Source: Gemmatimonadota bacterium (lineage in GTDB: Bacteria > Gemmatimonadota > Gemmatimonadetes > Gemmatimonadales > Gemmatimonadaceae). From it: DNA of 8,267 nt. The position numbers and the translations under genes are program-made. The stretch spans positions 1 through 8,267 of the forward strand of contig CANJOX010000133.1 in NCBI GenBank assembly GCA_947475795.1, in the 5' to 3' direction. The notes beneath the pieces were generated by a model. The model was not told where the DNA came from. It was given only the letters and a program-made list of their open reading frames with translations, and did no database searches. Numbering within the stretch: position 1 is the stretch's first letter; the number at the start of each line of letters is the position of its first letter. This document shows, one piece after another, positions 6,138-8,267 of this stretch.

Positions 6138-6901
6138 GCGTGGACTACGGGCCGGTGTCGCCATGGGCCACGGCGCGCGTGCTGGTGCGGCTCGCGTGGG
6201 CCCGCACGTTTTCGCCGTTGCTGGTGGCGGGCGTGAGCGGGCTGTTGCTGTTACCGGTGGTGTTCGCGCTGGTGTTTGCGTCGCGCGGCAGTCTCAGTGG
6301 TGATCCGGCGGTCTTTCTGGTGCAGCGGTACGACACGCTCGTGTGCGCCCTCGCCACGCCGTTGATCGCCCTGCTGCTGGGCACGAGTGCGTTCAGCGCG
6401 GAAACCGAGGATGGGACGCTGCTCTATCTCGTGACCACCACCACGCCGCGCTGGTGGATTGCTGGCGTGCGCGTGGCGTATGCGTCGTTGCTCACGGGGG
6501 TGTTGTCGGCTGCTGCGGTGTGGTTCACCGGCGCGATCGCGGCGGCGAACAGCGATCCGGAGCAAGTGACGAGCGGGTTTGCCGTTGGGGTGCTCTTCGG
6601 CGGCATCGCGTACGCGGCACTCTTCACGGCGCTGGCGCTGCTCACACGCCGAGCGCTGGTGGCCGGGCTGGTGTACGTGCTGTTCTGGGAAGGGGTGCTG
6701 ACTACCACGTTCCCCGCGCTGCACTACTTGAGCGTGCGCCAGTGGATGCTGGCGGTGGCCTCCGAGATATCGGAATCCACCGACAGCCGCCTGCTCGCCG
6801 TGCCATCGCTCACGGCCGCGCTGATCGGCGCCGCCCTGCTGGTGGTGCTCGCCGTGTACGTGGGCGGGCGGCGGTTGCAGCGGCCGCGGATGGCGCGTTA
6901 G
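6134..6901 (+). CDS. ABC-2-type transporter permease (second)
   Basis: This is a 255-residue inner-membrane protein with about six hydrophobic segments, near 28-49, 67-88, 108-136, 148-170, 174-192 and 225-245. After the second segment it has FSAETEDGTLLYLVTTTTPR (87-106), the typical ABC-2 permease motif of an acidic residue, Gly-Thr-Leu and a short loop before the next helix. The C-terminus is basic (GGRRLQRPRMAR), consistent with a cytoplasmic end. It is shorter than the first permease (302 residues) and lacks its long N-terminal extension, suggesting two distinct half-transporter subunits. The start ATG overlaps the second ATPase stop. It is the last gene of the operon; the convergent LON-domain gene ends 17 bases downstream of its stop. 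Confidence 0.88.
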   Translation: MSVDYGPVSPWATARVLVRLAWARTFSPLLVAGVSGLLLLPVVFALVFASRGSLSGDPAVFLVQRYDTLVCALATPLIALLLGTSAFSAETEDGTLLYLVTTTTPRWWIAGVRVAYASLLTGVLSAAAVWFTGAIAAANSDPEQVTSGFAVGVLFGGIAYAALFTALALLTRRALVAGLVYVLFWEGVLTTTFPALHYLSVRQWMLAVASEISESTDSRLLAVPSLTAALIGAALLVVLAVYVGGRRLQRPRMAR

Positions 6902-6904
6902 CGC

Positions 6905-6920
6905 GACGGCGGTCGCCGTT
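6905..6920. terminator. Short GC hairpin between convergent stops
   Basis: GACGGC (6905-6910) pairs with GCCGTT (6915-6920) around a 4-base loop, with one G-T wobble at the base. It lies in the 17-base gap between the last ABC gene and the convergent LON-domain gene and reaches into the latter's stop codon. It has no strong T-tract, so terminator function is tentative. Confidence 0.3.
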
Positions 6921-7548
6921 ACTTGTGCATCGCGGCGCGCAGTTCGAGATCCGGCAGGGCCTTCCGCAGCACGTGGTCGATCTGCGTGAGTCGCGCGGTG
7001 GGGGAGCGTTCGGCCAGCAGGCGGTAGCGGCTCTCCAGGTCGAGATCGAACATCGCCCCGATCTCCCACGGAATCTGTGTGGGGTCGTCGCCGAGGTCGG
7101 GGGGTGGATCGCTGTCGTCGTTGAGCGTGTGCACGGCCTGCACGACACGCCGGAAGTGGCCGATCACCTCGTCGGCCGCCACGGCGAGGGCCACGGGAGA
7201 CGCGCCGGGTTCGTCGTTGATGACGGTGCCGGCCGCGACGTGATACGGGGCGTCGTGCTCGACGAAGTGGTCGAGGGCGAACCGTTCGCGTCCGACCACG
7301 ACGATGTTGGCGCGTCCGTCGGGCATGAGTTCAAGCTCGGCCACCTCCGCCACGCAGCCGATGCGCCCGGGGGGCAGGGCGCGCTCGGGGACGCCGGGGA
7401 TCGCGGTGATGATGCCGAAGCGCCGGTCGCCGTCGCGCACGTCGGCGATCAGCTGCCGGTAGCGCGGCTCGAACAGGTGCAGGGGCAGGCGGGTGCCGGG
7501 GAAGAGCACGACGCCCAGCGGAAAGATGGGGAGCAGGAGATCGGTCAC
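6919..7548 (-). CDS. LON substrate-binding (PUA-like) domain protein
   Basis: This is a 209-residue stand-alone relative of the N-terminal substrate-recognition domain of Lon protease. The diagnostic block LPIFPLGVVLFPG (6-18) followed by LPLHLFEPRYRQLI (21-34) is present. FGIIT (44-48), IGCVAEVAELELMPDGR (63-79) and VVGRERFAL (84-92) continue the beta-rich domain, and a helical C-terminal part (about 115-205) has the SPTARLTQIDHVLRKALPDL ending (182-201). No AAA+ ATPase or Ser-Lys protease part is present, and the length fits stand-alone family members. Their biochemical role is not well established. The GTG at 7548 is chosen because family proteins start directly before LPIFPLG; the frame is open to 7734 but that extension runs into the tRNA region and has no homology. 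No Shine-Dalgarno is visible. The gene is divergent from tRNA-Cys. Confidence 0.87.
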   Translation of the reverse strand: MTDLLLPIFPLGVVLFPGTRLPLHLFEPRYRQLIADVRDGDRRFGIITAIPGVPERALPPGRIGCVAEVAELELMPDGRANIVVVGRERFALDHFVEHDAPYHVAAGTVINDEPGASPVALAVAADEVIGHFRRVVQAVHTLNDDSDPPPDLGDDPTQIPWEIGAMFDLDLESRYRLLAERSPTARLTQIDHVLRKALPDLELRAAMHK

Positions 7549-7689
7549 CGCGGAAATATGCGCCCGTGACGGACAGCGGGGGGCGGCCCCGGTTGCCGCC
7601 CCGACAATCGCCGCGCACTTCGCTACCAATCGTGCGGCCGAGGGGCTAGATTGCCGTTCGTCCTGTGGCGGTCTGTGGCCACGGGCGTC

Positions 7690-7760
7690 GGCGCCGTCGC
7701 CAAGTGGTAAGGCAGCAGACTGCAAATCTGCCACCGTCGGTTCGATTCCGACCGGCGCCT
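7690..7760 (+). tRNA. tRNA-Cys (anticodon GCA)
   Basis: A complete cloverleaf can be drawn. The acceptor stem GGCGCCG (7690-7696) pairs perfectly with CGGCGCC (7753-7759). The D stem GCC/GGC encloses AAGTGGTAA. The anticodon stem GCAGA/TCTGC (7715-7719/7727-7731) carries the loop CTGCAAA with anticodon GCA at 7722-7724. A 4-base variable loop is followed by the T stem GTCGG/CCGAC with loop TTCGATT. The discriminator base is T7760, as expected for cysteine tRNA. The CCA end is not encoded. A TAGATT at 7647-7652 is a possible -10 box, with no good -35. Confidence 0.97.
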
Positions 7761-7796
7761 CTGCATCCGTGTGTTGCGGGTGATGCGATCAGTACA

Positions 7797-7838
7797 AACA
7801 GGGCGACTCCCGGATCGGGGGCCGCCCTGTTCGTTTGT
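7797..7838. terminator. Strong terminator hairpin, probably bidirectional
   Basis: AACAGGGCG (7797-7805) pairs perfectly with CGCCCTGTT (7823-7831); within the loop CCCG (7809-7812) and CGGG (7816-7819) extend the structure. T-rich TTCGTTTGT follows on the + strand, and TTTGT follows on the - strand. It lies between tRNA-Cys (+) and the convergent downstream gene (-), so it can serve both. Confidence 0.75.
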
Positions 7839-7863
7839 GCCACCTGGCCGCTAGGCCATGGTC

Positions 7864-8267
7864 CTAGTCGTCGCGACGGCGGTTGTCGTACCAATCGTCG
7901 TACCGGTCATCGTTCCGCCGGCCGCCCCGTCCCCAGCCGCCGCCGTTGCCGCGTCCGTCGCGGCGATCGGCACCGCGGTCGTTGAATCCGTCGCGGTCGT
8001 CCCAGTACACCGTGATGCGGTAGCTGTCGGCGCCGCCGCGCGGGTCGCGCACCCGGAGTACGGCCTGATACCCGTTGCGGGGTGACGGCTGCTCGATGAC
8101 GTCCACATCGCCGCGGCCGTCGTTGAGTCGTGCCAGCACGGTACCGCGGGTGCGCGGCAGCGCCGCGTTGACGCGGGCGCGGTTGGGGAGGTCGGCGTCA
8201 AAGCCGCGCGTCCGCACCTCGCGGCCACGCACGACGATCAACACTTCCCGGTCCACCCGGCCGGTCC
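7864..8267 (-). CDS. Hypothetical protein with R/D/G-rich tail, 5' end outside window
   Basis: The reading frame is open from the right edge to the TAG at 7864-7866, giving at least 134 codons. A GTG at 8256 could be a start, but the frame continues in-frame to the edge and the protein begins abruptly with a beta-strand-like REVLIVVRG, so the true start, and any signal peptide, probably lies beyond the window. The visible part has a beta-rich domain (numbered from that GTG, about 3-84: VLIVVRG, VNAALPRTRGTVLARLND, YQAVLRVRDPRGGADSYRIT). It is followed by a roughly 46-residue low-complexity tail made mostly of Asp, Arg, Gly and Asn with a few Trp and Tyr. The tail is probably disordered. I do not recognise the family, and no catalytic motif is visible. 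It converges on tRNA-Cys, sharing the terminator at 7797-7838. Confidence 0.7.
   Translation of the reverse strand, partial: TGRVDREVLIVVRGREVRTRGFDADLPNRARVNAALPRTRGTVLARLNDGRGDVDVIEQPSPRNGYQAVLRVRDPRGGADSYRITVYWDDRDGFNDRGADRRDGRGNGGGWGRGGRRNDDRYDDWYDNRRRDD

Noticed and set aside
6343..7569. Plus-strand open frame (408 codons) spanning the second permease and LON-domain genes
   Set aside because: It is out of frame with the permease and antisense to the LON-domain gene, and shows no domain.
7549..7734. N-terminal extension of the LON-domain protein
   Set aside because: The extension overlaps the tRNA-Cys gene, lacks homology, and family members begin right at the LPIFPLG block.

Overview
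The window is very GC-rich DNA with tightly packed genes, few recognisable Shine-Dalgarno sequences and long antisense open frames caused by the base composition. The style of the proteins suggests a member of the Gemmatimonadota or a similar high-GC soil bacterium: a 'CGGD' lipoprotein, a small HxxC/CxxC zinc-finger HTH protein, and a secreted-looking protein with an R/D/G-rich tail. That taxonomic assignment is inference from recalled family resemblance, not a search result.

Layout. Positions 1-110 hold a degenerate inverted repeat plus a 17-bp tandem duplication of one arm tip, which looks like a dispersed intergenic repeat. A small putative lipoprotein gene (154-759, +) follows. It converges on an EAL-like/HDOD signalling protein gene (839-2074, -), with a perfect 12-bp hairpin between the two stops. 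A divergent intergenic region (2075-2214) leads to a zinc-finger/HTH regulator gene related to MqsA antitoxins (2215-2709, +) and a DUF4256 gene (2752-3303, +). A hairpin directly after the DUF4256 stop separates this pair from a four-gene ABC-2-type transporter operon (3380-6901, +), ordered ATPase, permease, ATPase, permease. All three junctions in that operon are 4-base stop/start overlaps. Converging on the operon is a LON substrate-binding-domain protein gene (6919-7548, -). Then come tRNA-Cys(GCA) (7690-7760, +), a strong terminator hairpin, and a convergent gene (7864 to the window edge, -) whose 5' end lies outside the window.

How the genes work together. The only clear functional unit is the ABC operon, where translational coupling should give balanced amounts of two ATPases and two membrane subunits; nothing in the window identifies the substrate. 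The HDOD protein is probably a signalling scaffold with an inactive EAL half. The HTH protein and DUF4256 may be co-transcribed, but no toxin partner is present. I see no convincing new defence, mobile or biosynthetic system. The most interesting signals are the repeat element at the left edge, the triplicated 15-bp GTG-start repeat at the first permease, and the hairpins at gene boundaries.
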